A DNA stretch of 64,000 bases from Mycobacterium gordonae (GCF_017086405.1 NZ_CP070973.1:5612739-5676738), one strand, 5' to 3'. Positions 1 to 9,883 are shown, numbered from the stretch's first letter. Notes: generated by a model not told the origin, from the sequence alone. Program-made: numbers and translations.

Positions 1-568
1 CCAGCACCGCCCCCTCCTTGACCACCTGGTTGATCAGGCCCCACTCGTAGGCGTCCGAGGCGGTCAGCGGTTCACCGGTCAGCAGCAACTCCATCGCGAC
101 CTTGTGCGGCAGCTGTTCCATGATCCTGAACACGCCCCCAGCGGCGGCGATCAACCCGCGCTTGACCTCCGGCAGCCCGAACTGGGCACGCTCGTCGGCC
201 ACCACCAGGTCACTGGCCAGTGCCAGCTCGGTGCCGCCACCCAGGGCGGTGCCGTTGACGGCGGCGATGGTGGGCTTGTCGATGAAGTGGTGCACGTAAC
301 CGGCGAATCCCCACTCCGGACGGTCCGGGTGGTAGATGTTCTCCCGCCGCGAGATTGCCTTCAGGTCGGCACCGGCGCAGAACGACTTGTCGCCCGCGCC
401 GGTGATCACCACCGCCCGCACGTCGGGATCGTGCTGGGCATCCTCGAGGGCGTTGCCGACCCCGATACTGACCGCACCGTTGACCGCGTTGCGGGCCTCT
501 GGACGGTTGATGGTGATGATCATGACGTTGCCGCGTCGCTCGACGAGAGCGCCGGGAACGTCCGTCAC
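1..568 (-). CDS. Enoyl-CoA hydratase/isomerase (crotonase), 3' end cut by window
   Basis: This is a crotonase-fold enzyme that hydrates or isomerises enoyl-CoA in beta-oxidation. Reading starts at GTG 568. The N-terminal strand is followed by INRPEARNAVN, then the oxyanion-hole segment KSFCAGADLKAIS, then NGTALGGGTELALASD with the family acid position, then FGLPEVKRGL. About 189 residues are visible and the C-terminus lies outside the window. The start codon overlaps the thiolase stop (GTGA, 565-568), so the two genes are translationally coupled and probably act in one degradation route. In M. tuberculosis the Rv1135A/Rv1136 loci are, as I recall, short remnants of a similar pair. The substrate cannot be told from sequence. 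Confidence 0.9.
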   Translation of the reverse strand, partial: MTDVPGALVERRGNVMIITINRPEARNAVNGAVSIGVGNALEDAQHDPDVRAVVITGAGDKSFCAGADLKAISRRENIYHPDRPEWGFAGYVHHFIDKPTIAAVNGTALGGGTELALASDLVVADERAQFGLPEVKRGLIAAAGGVFRIMEQLPHKVAMELLLTGEPLTASDAYEWGLINQVVKEGAVL

Positions 569-1713
569 AGCAGCTCCAGGATCGTCGCGTTGGCCTGCCC
601 GCCACCCTCGCACATGGTCTGCAGGCCGTAACGAATTCCCTTGTCCCGCATGTGGTACAGCAGCGTGGTCATGATTCGGGCACCGGAGCCGCCGAGCGGG
701 TGGCCCAGCGCGATCGCCCCGCCGTTGGGGTTCAGCTTGCTCTCGTCGGCGCCGATGTCCTTGAGCCAGGCCAGCGGAACCGGCGCGAACGCCTCGTTGA
801 CCTCATAGGCGCCGATGTCGCCGATGGACAGCCCGGAGCGCTTGAGCACCTTCTGGGTAGCCGGAATCGGCGCGGTCAGCATGATCACCGGGTCGGCCCC
901 GGCCAACGTCGCCGTGTGCACCTTGGCGATCGGCTTCATGCCCAGTTCCTTGGCCTTCTCGGCCGACATGAACAGCAGGGCGGCCGAGCCGTCGGAGATC
1001 TGCGAGGAGTTGCCCGCGTGGATCACGCCGTCCTCTTTGAACGCCGGCTTCAGCGAGGCCATCTTCTCCATCGGGGTGCCGCGGCGGATGCCCTCATCCT
1101 TCAGCACGACGTTGCCCTCGGAGTCCTTGATGGCGACGATCTGGTCGTCGAAAGCACCGGCATCCTGTGCGGCAGCGGCCTTTTCGTGCGAGTCCAGGGA
1201 GAACTGGTCCAGGTCGAGACGGGACAAGCCCCACTGCTCGGCGATCATCTCCGCGCCGATGCCCTGATTGGGGATCTTGCCCTCGTAGCGGCTCAGGAAG
1301 TTCTCCGGGTAGGGGCGCCCGCCGTTGGCCAAAGAAGCACCCATCGGGGTCCGCGACATCGACTCGACACCGCCGGCGACCACCACGTCGTAATGACCGG
1401 CCACCACGCCGGCCGCGGCGAAGTGCACGGACTGCTGGCTCGACCCGCACTGGCGGTCGACGGTCACGCCGGGCACCGTCTCGGGCCAGCCGGCGGTGAG
1501 CAGCGCGGTGCGGCCGATGTCGAGGGCCTGCTCGCCGGCCTGCATCACGCAGCCCCAGATGACGTCGTCGACGAGCTCGGGGTCGATGCCGGCTTTGGTC
1601 ACCAGACCGTTGAGGACCTGGGCAGACAGCTCGGCCGGGTGCACCCCGGACAGTCCTCCGTTGCGCTTGCCGATGGGGGAACGAACTGCCTCGACGATGA
1701 CTGCTTCAGCCAT
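565..1713 (-). CDS. Thiolase (acetyl-CoA acyltransferase, FadA family)
   Basis: This is a 382-residue thiolase that cleaves 3-ketoacyl-CoA or condenses acetyl-CoA. All catalytic landmarks are present: the nucleophile Cys89 in DRQCGSSQQ, His338 in GHPLGGSG, and Cys368 in CEGGGQAN. The NEAFAPV motif is also intact. Length is normal for the family. The start ATG at 1713 is preceded by AAAGGAGA at a good distance. It overlaps the downstream crotonase gene by four bases. Overall sequence style resembles mycobacterial FadA6-type thiolases more than FadA2, but I would not assign a specific paralogue. It probably works with the adjacent crotonase in fatty-acid or side-chain degradation. Confidence 0.93.
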   Translation of the reverse strand: MAEAVIVEAVRSPIGKRNGGLSGVHPAELSAQVLNGLVTKAGIDPELVDDVIWGCVMQAGEQALDIGRTALLTAGWPETVPGVTVDRQCGSSQQSVHFAAAGVVAGHYDVVVAGGVESMSRTPMGASLANGGRPYPENFLSRYEGKIPNQGIGAEMIAEQWGLSRLDLDQFSLDSHEKAAAAQDAGAFDDQIVAIKDSEGNVVLKDEGIRRGTPMEKMASLKPAFKEDGVIHAGNSSQISDGSAALLFMSAEKAKELGMKPIAKVHTATLAGADPVIMLTAPIPATQKVLKRSGLSIGDIGAYEVNEAFAPVPLAWLKDIGADESKLNPNGGAIALGHPLGGSGARIMTTLLYHMRDKGIRYGLQTMCEGGGQANATILELL

Positions 1714-1752
1714 GAGAATGTCTCCTTTGACACGTGCGGTTACCTAGATTGT

Positions 1753-1766
1753 CAACCATCCGGTTG
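1753..1766. promoter_or_regulatory. Inverted repeat CAACC-ATCC-GGTTG, possible operator of thiolase operon
   Basis: The 312-bp interval 1714-2025 holds no gene that I can support. It must contain the divergent promoters of the thiolase operon (minus) and the PE_PGRS gene (plus). An inverted repeat with 5-bp arms and a 4-bp spacer lies 40 bp upstream of the thiolase start, the usual place for a TetR or FadR operator. No matching regulator is adjacent, and short repeats arise by chance in high-GC DNA. Confidence 0.3.
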
Positions 1767-2025
1767 GGAGAGCACGGGGCGGGGTGGCATGGCCGCGTTG
1801 GTCACCATCAGAGTGACCCGACACTCACCATGCGAGCGCGACGAGGACCCTTGCGTCGAACGCATCGGTATGTTCGCAATCCTGTTATGGACCCCGGCGT
1901 GGACCGGTGCCAACGTTTGTCAGGACCGGACTTGAACAATCTAGGGACTCGCGAGCCATCTTTCGGAGATCGCCATGCGACCGAACGACCGCTGGCCGTC
2001 GTGCACCGCTAGACGGGAGGTCAGC

Positions 2026-5000
2026 ATGCCATATCTAACGGTGATGCCGGAGCTAGTGGCCGCGTCGGCCGCAGATCTGAAACGAATTGGATCGACTCTT
2101 GCCGCGGCTCAACGGGCCGGGGCAACCCCGACGATGGATATCCTCGCCGCAGCTGAAGACGAGGTGTCAGTTGCGGTCGCGGCGTTGTTCAGCAGCCACG
2201 CCCAGGAGTTCCAGATGGTGAGCGAACAAGTTTCAGCCTTCCATGGCCAATTCGTGCAGGCGGTGAGTGGCGCAGGAATGGCTTACGAGGCTGCAGAAGC
2301 GATCAACTTTCCGCTTCTGATGCAGGACGAACTTCTGGCCTTGCTCAACGCACCCACTCAAGCGACGCTGGGACGTCCGTTGATCGGCGACGGCGCAAAC
2401 GCTTCGGCGCCCGGGCAACCCGGCGGCGCCGGGGGCTTGCTTTACGGAAACGGCGGCCACGGTGCGCCCGGTGCCAGCCCCGGCACGGCCGGCGGCGCTG
2501 GAGGTGCTGCAGGACTCATCGGAAACGGAGGCGTCGGCGGTGCCGGCGGTCCGGGCGCGCCTGGTGGAGTTGGTGGCAATGGTGGCTGGCTTTGGGGCAA
2601 TGGCGGGACCGGCGGCGGCGGCGGGGTCAATGGCGGGAGCGGCGGCGCCGGCGGCAACGGCAGCTGGTTCTTGGGCGGCGGTGGCGCCGGCGGTAGCGGC
2701 GGGGCTGCTCTGGCCCCCGGCGTCACAGCCGGTCGGGGCGGCGACGGGGGTCATGCTGGGCTGTTCGGCCTCGGCGGTACGGGTGGAACAGGCGGTGCAG
2801 GCGTCAACGGCGTGGCAGGCAACACCGGCGGAAACGGCTCCGACGGTGGTCTCGGTGGCAGCGGCGGAAACGGCGGGGCCGGCGGACTGATCTGGGGTGA
2901 CGGCGGGACGGGAGGGCTCGGCGGGGCCGGGGGTGCCGGCGGTTCGGGCGGCAACGGTGTGACCGGAACGTGGACTTCGACTGATAACGGAGCGGGCGGC
3001 AACGGTGGAGCCGGCGGGAGCGGCGGGTTGGGCGGCGATGGCGGCGCCGGTGGCCCGAGCGGTGGCGAATACCTCGGCGGACTTGGCAGCCACCCCGGCG
3101 CTGGTGGAGCCGGCGGCAGAGGCGGCGCGGCCGGTGTGGGCGGTGATGGGGGCACCGGCGCCGCCGGCACCTTTGCCAACAACAGCACGGGTATCGGAGG
3201 AGTCGGCGGTAGTGGCGGTCATAGCGGTTTGCGCGGAGCAGGCGGCACCGGCGGCACCGGCTTGGCCATGGGAGTCGATGGGGCAGCCGGCGCTGTTGCG
3301 AGAGCCGGCAACGGTGGCGCGGGAGGGGCCGGCGCCGACGCCGTCACACCAGGCGGCTCCGGCGGCAATGGCGGAGCCGGCGGTGTAGGCGGAACCGGTG
3401 GCACTGACGGCATCGGGGGCACGGGCGGAACGGGCGGAGCGGGTGGCGCAGGGGCTGCTGCCGCGACTGGCGGTACCGGAAGCCCTAACGCCAATGGAGG
3501 CGCGGGTGGCGCCGGCGGGGCAGGAGGCGGTGGCGGAAGTGGTGGCGCGACCGGGATCGCCGGCGACGGCGGCACCGGGGGCATCGGGGGCACCGGGGGC
3601 ACCGGCGGACGCGGCACCGACGCCACCGCCACCACGACCGCCACCACCGGCGGTACCGGCGGCACCGGCGGCACCGGCGGGGCAGCCGGACTCGGCGGCA
3701 CCGGCGCCACCACCGGCAAAGCCGGAACCGCCGGCGACGGCGGCACCGGCGGCACCGGCGGCAGCGGCGGGCGCGGCGCCGACAACACCAGCACCGCCGC
3801 ACCCGGGCAGCAGGGCGGCAGCGGCGGCAGCGGCGCCGCCGGAGGCACCGGCGGCAGCGGCGGCGCGGCCGGAGCCACCAACGGCGGCACCGCCGGCCAG
3901 CAAGGCGCCGGCGGCCAAGGCGGCACCGGGGGCACCGGGGGCACCGGGGGCACCGGCGGACGCGGCACCGACGCCACCGCCACCACGACCGCCACCACCG
4001 GCGGCACCGGCGGCACCGGCGGCACCGGCGGGGCAGCCGGACTCGGCGGCACCGGCGCCACCACCGGCAAAGCCGGAACCGCCGGCGACGGCGGCACCGG
4101 CGGCACCGGCGGCAGCGGCGGGCGCGGCGCCGACAACACCAGCACCGCCGCACCCGGGCAGCAGGGCGGCAGCGGCGGCAGCGGCGCCGCCGGAGGCACC
4201 GGCGGCAGCGGCGGCGCGGCCGGAGCCACCAACGGCGGCACCGCCGGCCAGCAAGGCGCCGGCGGCCAAGGCGGCACCGGGGGCACCGGGGGCACCGGGG
4301 GCACCGGCGGACGCGGCACCGACGCCACCGCCACCACGACCGCCACCACCGGCGGCACCGGCGGCACCGGCGGCACCGGCGGGGCAGCCGGACTCGGCGG
4401 CACCGGCGCCACCACCGGCAAAGCCGGAACCGCCGGCGACGGCGGCACCGGCGGCACCGGCGGCAGCGGCGGGCGCGGCGCCGACAACACCAGCACCGCC
4501 GCACCCGGGCAGCAGGGCGGCAGCGGCGGCAGCGGCGCCGCCGGAGGCACCGGCGGCAGCGGCGGCGCGGCCGGAGCCACCAACGGCGGCACCGCCGGCC
4601 AGCAAGGCGCCGGCGGCCAAGGCGGCACCGGGGGCACCGGGGGCACCGGGGGCACCGGCGGACGCGGCACCGACGCCACCGCCACCACGACCGCCACCAC
4701 CGGCGGCACCGGCGGCACCGGCGGCACCGGCGGGGCAGCCGGACTCGGCGGCACCGGCGCCACCACCGGCAAAGCCGGAACCGCCGGCGACGGCGGCACC
4801 GGCGGCACCGGCGGCAGCGGCGGGCGCGGCGCCGACAACACCAGCACCGCCGCACCCGGGCAGCAGGGCGGCAGCGGCGGCAGCGGCGCCGCCGGAGGCA
4901 CCGGCGGCAGCGGCGGCGCGGCCGGAGCCACCAACGGCGGCACCGCCGGCCAGCAAGGCGCCGGCGGCCAAGGCGGCACCGGGGGCACCGGGGGCACCGG

Positions 5001-8000
5001 GGGCACCGGCGGACGCGGCACCGACGCCACCGCCACCACGACCGCCACCACCGGCGGCACCGGCGGCACCGGCGGCACCGGCGGGGCAGCCGGACTCGGC
5101 GGCACCGGCGCCACCACCGGCAAAGCCGGAACCGCCGGCGACGGCGGCACCGGCGGCACCGGCGGCAGCGGCGGGCGCGGCGCCGACAACACCAGCACCG
5201 CCGCACCCGGGCAGCAGGGCGGCAGCGGCGGCAGCGGCGCCGCCGGAGGCACCGGCGGCAGCGGCGGCGCGGCCGGAGCCACCAACGGCGGCACCGCCGG
5301 CCAGCAAGGCGCCGGCGGCCAAGGCGGCACCGGGGGCACCGGGGGCACCGGGGGCACCGGCGGACGCGGCACCGACGCCACCGCCACCACGACCGCCACC
5401 ACCGGCGGCACCGGCGGCACCGGCGGCACCGGCGGGGCAGCCGGACTCGGCGGCACCGGCGCCACCACCGGCAAAGCCGGAACCGCCGGCGACGGCGGCA
5501 CCGGCGGCACCGGCGGCAGCGGCGGGCGCGGCGCCGACAACACCAGCACCGCCGCACCCGGGCAGCAGGGCGGCAGCGGCGGCAGCGGCGCCGCCGGAGG
5601 CACCGGCGGCAGCGGCGGCGCGGCCGGAGCCACCAACGGCGGCACCGCCGGCCAGCAAGGCGCCGGCGGCCAAGGCGGCACCGGGGGCACCGGGGGCACC
5701 GGCGGACGCGGCACCGACGCCACCGCCACCACGACCGCCACCACCGGCGGCACCGGCGGCACCGGCGGCACCGGCGGGGCAGCCGGACTCGGCGGCACCG
5801 GCGCCACCACCGGCAAAGCCGGAACCGCCGGCGACGGCGGCACCGGCGGCACCGGCGGCAGCGGCGGGCGCGGCGCCGACAACACCAGCACCGCCGCACC
5901 CGGGCAGCAGGGCGGCAGCGGCGGCAGCGGCGCCGCCGGAGGCACCGGCGGCAGCGGCGGCGCGGCCGGAGCCACCAACGGCGGCACCGCCGGCCAGCAA
6001 GGCGCCGGCGGCCAAGGCGGCACCGGGGGCACCGGGGGCACCGGGGGCACCGGCGGACGCGGCACCGACGCCACCGCCACCACGACCGCCACCACCGGCG
6101 GCACCGGCGGCACCGGCGGCACCGGCGGGGCAGCCGGACTCGGCGGCACCGGCGCCACCACCGGCAAAGCCGGAACCGCCGGCGACGGCGGCACCGGCGG
6201 CACCGGCGGCAGCGGCGGGCGCGGCGCCGACAACACCAGCACCGCCGCACCCGGGCAGCAGGGCGGCAGCGGCGGCAGCGGCGCCGCCGGAGGCACCGGC
6301 GGCAGCGGCGGCGCGGCCGGAGCCACCAACGGCGGCACCGCCGGCCAGCAAGGCGCCGGCGGCCAAGGCGGCACCGGGGGCACCGGGGGCACCGGCGGAC
6401 GCGGCACCGACGCCACCGCCACCACGACCGCCACCACCGGCGGCACCGGCGGCACCGGCGGCACCGGCGGGGCAGCCGGACTCGGCGGCACCGGCGCCAC
6501 CACCGGCAAAGCCGGAACCGCCGGCGACGGCGGCACCGGCGGCACCGGCGGCAGCGGCGGGCGCGGCGCCGACAACACCAGCACCGCCGCACCCGGGCAG
6601 CAGGGCGGCAGCGGCGGCAGCGGCGCCGCCGGAGGCACCGGCGGCAGCGGCGGCGCGGCCGGAGCCACCAACGGCGGCACCGCCGGCCAGCAAGGCGCCG
6701 GCGGCCAAGGCGGCACCGGGGGCACCGGGGGCACCGGGGGCACCGGCGGACGCGGCACCGACGCCACCGCCACCACGACCGCCACCACCGGCGGCACCGG
6801 CGGCACCGGCGGCACCGGCGGGGCAGCCGGACTCGGCGGCACCGGCGCCACCACCGGCAAAGCCGGAACCGCCGGCGACGGCGGCACCGGCGGCACCGGC
6901 GGCAGCGGCGGGCGCGGCGCCGACAACACCAGCACCGCCGCACCCGGGCAGCAGGGCGGCAGCGGCGGCAGCGGCGCCGCCGGAGGCACCGGCGGCAGCG
7001 GCGGCGCGGCCGGAGCCACCAACGGCGGCACCGCCGGCCAGCAAGGCGCCGGCGGCCAAGGCGGCACCGGGGGCACCGGGGGCACCGGGGGCACCGGCGG
7101 ACGCGGCACCGACGCCACCGCCACCACGACCGCCACCACCGGCGGCACCGGCGGCACCGGCGGCACCGGCGGGGCAGCCGGACTCGGCGGCACCGGCGCC
7201 ACCACCGGCAAAGCCGGAACCGCCGGCGACGGCGGCACCGGCGGCACCGGCGGCAGCGGCGGGCGCGGCGCCGACAACACCAGCACCGCCGCACCCGGGC
7301 AGCAGGGCGGCAGCGGCGGCAGCGGCGCCGCCGGAGGCACCGGCGGCAGCGGCGGCGCGGCCGGAGCCACCAACGGCGGCACCGCCGGCCAGCAAGGCGC
7401 CGGCGGCCAAGGCGGCACCGGGGGCACCGGGGGCACCGGGGGCACCGGCGGACGCGGCACCGACGCCACCGCCACCACGACCGCCACCACCGGCGGCACC
7501 GGCGGCACCGGCGGCACCGGCGGGGCAGCCGGACTCGGCGGCACCGGCGCCACCACCGGCAAAGCCGGAACCGCCGGCGACGGCGGCACCGGCGGCACCG
7601 GCGGCAGCGGCGGGCGCGGCGCCGACAACACCAGCACCGCCGCACCCGGGCAGCAGGGCGGCAGCGGCGGCAGCGGCGCCGCCGGAGGCACCGGCGGCAG
7701 CGGCGGCGCGGCCGGAGCCACCAACGGCGGCACCGCCGGCCAGCAAGGCGCCGGCGGCCAAGGCGGCACCGGGGGCACCGGGGGCACCGGGGGCACCGGC
7801 GGACGCGGCACCGACGCCACCGCCACCACGACCGCCACCACCGGCGGCACCGGCGGCACCGGCGGCACCGGCGGGGCAGCCGGACTCGGCGGCACCGGCG
7901 CCACCACCGGCAAAGCCGGAACCGCCGGCGACGGCGGCACCGGCGGGCTGGGTGGACAAGGGGGCAGTGGGGCGGCGGATGCTCTCGCCTTCTTCGCGGC

Positions 8001-8526
8001 TGGCGGGAATGGAGGCAAGGGCGGTACGGGAGGTTCTGGTGCTAACGGCGGTGCTGGCGGAGCCGCAGGAGACGGCGGCGACGGAGGTATCGGGTTCAGT
8101 GTTGGTGGTGGCAGCGGTGGCACCGGCGGTGTGGGCGGCACGGGCGGTTACGGTGTACTCAGCGGAGGGGTTGGCGGCGCGGGAGGTTCCGGTGGCGCGG
8201 GTGGACCGGCCTTCGACCGCGGTACGGGCGGTGATGGCGGGACTGGTGGTCGCGGCGGGGTCGGCGGGGACGGTGGGGGCATCGGCGGCTTCGGAGGAAC
8301 TGGCGGCCATGGGGGACAAGGTGGCGCCCAACTGGAAGGTGGTTTTGGCGGCAGCGGCGGCAACGGCGGTAGCGGCGGCAACGCCGGCGCCAGCAACGGG
8401 ACGCCGGGCGGACCACCCGGGGCCGGCCAGCTCGGCCAGTACTTTTTGCTGGCGGATGCGGGGTTTAGCTCTGGAGGGAAGGGTGGGGCCGGCGGCACCG
8501 GCGCCGCGCCAAGTGCGGCGTTGTGA
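2026..8526 (+). CDS. PE_PGRS family protein, 2166 residues, with large tandem repeat array
   Basis: This is a PE_PGRS surface or secreted protein exported by an ESX type VII system. The PE domain covers residues 1-95 or so, with Pro8-Glu9 near the start and the YxxxE secretion motif at Tyr87-Glu91. A linker with GRPLIGDGANASAPG leads into Gly-Gly-X repeats. Residues about 528-1975 consist of roughly twelve and a half copies of a 117-residue unit; the last ~190 residues are non-repeated PGRS. I place the start at ATG 2026 (MPYLTVMPEL), after GGGAGG, rather than further upstream, because it gives a standard PE N-terminus. The protein ends in a short non-Gly tail. Function is unknown; related proteins sit in the outer cell envelope. 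Confidence 0.93.
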   Translation: MPYLTVMPELVAASAADLKRIGSTLAAAQRAGATPTMDILAAAEDEVSVAVAALFSSHAQEFQMVSEQVSAFHGQFVQAVSGAGMAYEAAEAINFPLLMQDELLALLNAPTQATLGRPLIGDGANASAPGQPGGAGGLLYGNGGHGAPGASPGTAGGAGGAAGLIGNGGVGGAGGPGAPGGVGGNGGWLWGNGGTGGGGGVNGGSGGAGGNGSWFLGGGGAGGSGGAALAPGVTAGRGGDGGHAGLFGLGGTGGTGGAGVNGVAGNTGGNGSDGGLGGSGGNGGAGGLIWGDGGTGGLGGAGGAGGSGGNGVTGTWTSTDNGAGGNGGAGGSGGLGGDGGAGGPSGGEYLGGLGSHPGAGGAGGRGGAAGVGGDGGTGAAGTFANNSTGIGGVGGSGGHSGLRGAGGTGGTGLAMGVDGAAGAVARAGNGGAGGAGADAVTPGGSGGNGGAGGVGGTGGTDGIGGTGGTGGAGGAGAAAATGGTGSPNANGGAGGAGGAGGGGGSGGATGIAGDGGTGGIGGTGGTGGRGTDATATTTATTGGTGGTGGTGGAAGLGGTGATTGKAGTAGDGGTGGTGGSGGRGADNTSTAAPGQQGGSGGSGAAGGTGGSGGAAGATNGGTAGQQGAGGQGGTGGTGGTGGTGGRGTDATATTTATTGGTGGTGGTGGAAGLGGTGATTGKAGTAGDGGTGGTGGSGGRGADNTSTAAPGQQGGSGGSGAAGGTGGSGGAAGATNGGTAGQQGAGGQGGTGGTGGTGGTGGRGTDATATTTATTGGTGGTGGTGGAAGLGGTGATTGKAGTAGDGGTGGTGGSGGRGADNTSTAAPGQQGGSGGSGAAGGTGGSGGAAGATNGGTAGQQGAGGQGGTGGTGGTGGTGGRGTDATATTTATTGGTGGTGGTGGAAGLGGTGATTGKAGTAGDGGTGGTGGSGGRGADNTSTAAPGQQGGSGGSGAAGGTGGSGGAAGATNGGTAGQQGAGGQGGTGGTGGTGGTGGRGTDATATTTATTGGTGGTGGTGGAAGLGGTGATTGKAGTAGDGGTGGTGGSGGRGADNTSTAAPGQQGGSGGSGAAGGTGGSGGAAGATNGGTAGQQGAGGQGGTGGTGGTGGTGGRGTDATATTTATTGGTGGTGGTGGAAGLGGTGATTGKAGTAGDGGTGGTGGSGGRGADNTSTAAPGQQGGSGGSGAAGGTGGSGGAAGATNGGTAGQQGAGGQGGTGGTGGTGGRGTDATATTTATTGGTGGTGGTGGAAGLGGTGATTGKAGTAGDGGTGGTGGSGGRGADNTSTAAPGQQGGSGGSGAAGGTGGSGGAAGATNGGTAGQQGAGGQGGTGGTGGTGGTGGRGTDATATTTATTGGTGGTGGTGGAAGLGGTGATTGKAGTAGDGGTGGTGGSGGRGADNTSTAAPGQQGGSGGSGAAGGTGGSGGAAGATNGGTAGQQGAGGQGGTGGTGGTGGRGTDATATTTATTGGTGGTGGTGGAAGLGGTGATTGKAGTAGDGGTGGTGGSGGRGADNTSTAAPGQQGGSGGSGAAGGTGGSGGAAGATNGGTAGQQGAGGQGGTGGTGGTGGTGGRGTDATATTTATTGGTGGTGGTGGAAGLGGTGATTGKAGTAGDGGTGGTGGSGGRGADNTSTAAPGQQGGSGGSGAAGGTGGSGGAAGATNGGTAGQQGAGGQGGTGGTGGTGGTGGRGTDATATTTATTGGTGGTGGTGGAAGLGGTGATTGKAGTAGDGGTGGTGGSGGRGADNTSTAAPGQQGGSGGSGAAGGTGGSGGAAGATNGGTAGQQGAGGQGGTGGTGGTGGTGGRGTDATATTTATTGGTGGTGGTGGAAGLGGTGATTGKAGTAGDGGTGGTGGSGGRGADNTSTAAPGQQGGSGGSGAAGGTGGSGGAAGATNGGTAGQQGAGGQGGTGGTGGTGGTGGRGTDATATTTATTGGTGGTGGTGGAAGLGGTGATTGKAGTAGDGGTGGLGGQGGSGAADALAFFAAGGNGGKGGTGGSGANGGAGGAAGDGGDGGIGFSVGGGSGGTGGVGGTGGYGVLSGGVGGAGGSGGAGGPAFDRGTGGDGGTGGRGGVGGDGGGIGGFGGTGGHGGQGGAQLEGGFGGSGGNGGSGGNAGASNGTPGGPPGAGQLGQYFLLADAGFSSGGKGGAGGTGAAPSAAL
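3609..7947 (+). repeat. Tandem array of 351-bp units (117 codons) inside PE_PGRS gene
   Basis: A landmark base in the sequence GGACGCGGCACCGACGCC recurs at 3609, 3960, 4311, 4662, 5013, 5364, 5706, 6057, 6399, 6750, 7101, 7452 and 7803. Ten intervals are 351 bp and two are 342 bp, the short ones lacking one GGCACCGGG step (three codons). The thirteenth copy is partial and ends near 7947. By eye the copies are almost identical; the one difference I noticed is a T in GGCGGTACC near 3653 of the first copy. All lengths are multiples of three, so the reading frame is kept. Confidence 0.95.
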
Positions 8527-8643
8527 CGCTGCCAGGATTGCCGGCCGCTCGTGGACTCTGCGCGCTGTCAGTGGTTCGTGTGTCAACACGGTCGATGAAG
8601 GGGTGGCTCATCCACGTCGATATGAGCAGAACTCACTGTCATG

Positions 8644-9867
8644 TCACTTAACTACTCGCTGCGACCACTCGGCGATCCGCCGCTCGCGGTATCGGCGTTC
8701 CGGGGCCGCAACCGCCCCGGTTAACGATGCCCGGGTAGCAGCCACGGCCTCGGCTAACCGGTCCGCTCGGGCCAGCAATTCGCCACGCACCGCGTACCAG
8801 CGCTGGTCAGTCACCAGCTGATCCAGCGCCTGCAATCCCGCTGCCGGCCCGTCTCGTTCGGCGATCGCGACGGACCGGGCCAGGGCTACCGGGGCGCTCG
8901 GCCGGACGGACATGAGCAGGTCGTAGAGTCGCACGATCTCGGACCAGTCGGTCGCCTGGTACGACGCGGCCCGCGCATGCTCGGCGGCGATCGCGGCCTG
9001 CAACTGGTAGGGGTCGGCGACCGCGCCGGTGCGGCGTAGTGAATCATTCAGCAGCCCAAGCGCTTCGGTGATCGCATCGGCGTCCCATAGCGAGCGGTTC
9101 TGTTCGGCCAGCGGGATCGGCTCGCCCGCCGCGTCCACGCGCGCGGCCCGCCGGGATTCGGTCAGCAGCTGCAGGGCCAGCACCGCCATCGGCGAGGGCT
9201 CGTCGGGCATCAGGTCGTGGACCAGGCGCGCCAGCCGCAGCGCCTCACGGGTGCCGTCGACGTCCGTCAGCCGTTCGCCGCCGGCCGCGGTGTGCGCGAT
9301 CGTGTACGACGTGTGCAGCACCGCGCACACCGCTGCCAGACGCGCCGGCAACTCCTCGTCGGCCGGCACCCGGTACGGGATCGCCGCGGTGGCGATCTTT
9401 TTCCGTGTCCGGGTGAGACGCTTGGCAACAGCTGCTTCACTCGTGAGCAGCACCGCCGCGATTTGCGCCGGCGACAGCCCGCACAGCGTGCGCAGGGCGA
9501 GCGTGACCTGGGCCTCCAACGCCAGCGCCGGGTGGCAACAGGTGAAGATCAGCCGCAGCCGGTCATCGGCCACCACACTCTCGGGAGGCAGGTCGGGAAC
9601 CGTGAGTTCCACGCTGGCACGCTCCTTCTGCGCCCGGGCGCCTTCCCGGCGCAGCAGGTCGATCGCCACCCGGCGCGCGGTCACCGTCAGCCAGGCGCGT
9701 GGTTCCTTCGGCACCCCGGTGCGGGGCCATTCGCGCAGTGCCCGCAGTGCGGCCTCCTGCACCGCGTCTTCGGCGATGGGTAGCGAGCCGACCGTCCGGA
9801 TGAGGGTCGCCAGGATGCGTGTGCCCTCCATCCGGACGGTTTCGGCCAGTGCCGCGTCGGTGTCCAT
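8644..9867 (-). CDS. ECF RNA polymerase sigma factor, ECF42 type with C-terminal extension
   Basis: This 407-residue sigma factor is about twice the length of a plain ECF sigma. Region 2 is near residues 15-90 (EDAVQEAALRAL, RAWLTVTARRVAIDLLRR). Region 4 is near 100-165 (DDRLRLIFTCCHPAL, then LCGLSPAQIAAVLLTS). The remaining ~240 residues form the helical, TPR-like extension typical of the ECF42 group. Members of that group are encoded beside DGPF/YCII proteins, and exactly such a gene lies 16 bp upstream on the same strand. No anti-sigma factor is visible; in this group the extension itself is thought to control activity. The signal sensed is unknown. Confidence 0.9.
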   Translation of the reverse strand: MDTDAALAETVRMEGTRILATLIRTVGSLPIAEDAVQEAALRALREWPRTGVPKEPRAWLTVTARRVAIDLLRREGARAQKERASVELTVPDLPPESVVADDRLRLIFTCCHPALALEAQVTLALRTLCGLSPAQIAAVLLTSEAAVAKRLTRTRKKIATAAIPYRVPADEELPARLAAVCAVLHTSYTIAHTAAGGERLTDVDGTREALRLARLVHDLMPDEPSPMAVLALQLLTESRRAARVDAAGEPIPLAEQNRSLWDADAITEALGLLNDSLRRTGAVADPYQLQAAIAAEHARAASYQATDWSEIVRLYDLLMSVRPSAPVALARSVAIAERDGPAAGLQALDQLVTDQRWYAVRGELLARADRLAEAVAATRASLTGAVAAPERRYRERRIAEWSQRVVK

Positions 9868-9883
9868 CGACCGACTGCGGTGG

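Noticed and set aside
3609..7947. CRISPR array
   Set aside because: Units are 351 bp, contiguous, without variable spacers, and lie in frame inside a PE_PGRS gene; no cas genes are present.
2233..8589. Very long open frames on the minus strand and in other plus frames across the PE_PGRS gene (over 1300-2100 codons)
   Set aside because: They are shadows. The GC-rich Gly-Gly-X repeats contain almost no stop triplets in any frame, and the translations are monotonous Ala/Gly, Pro/Pro or Arg/Cys strings without domains.
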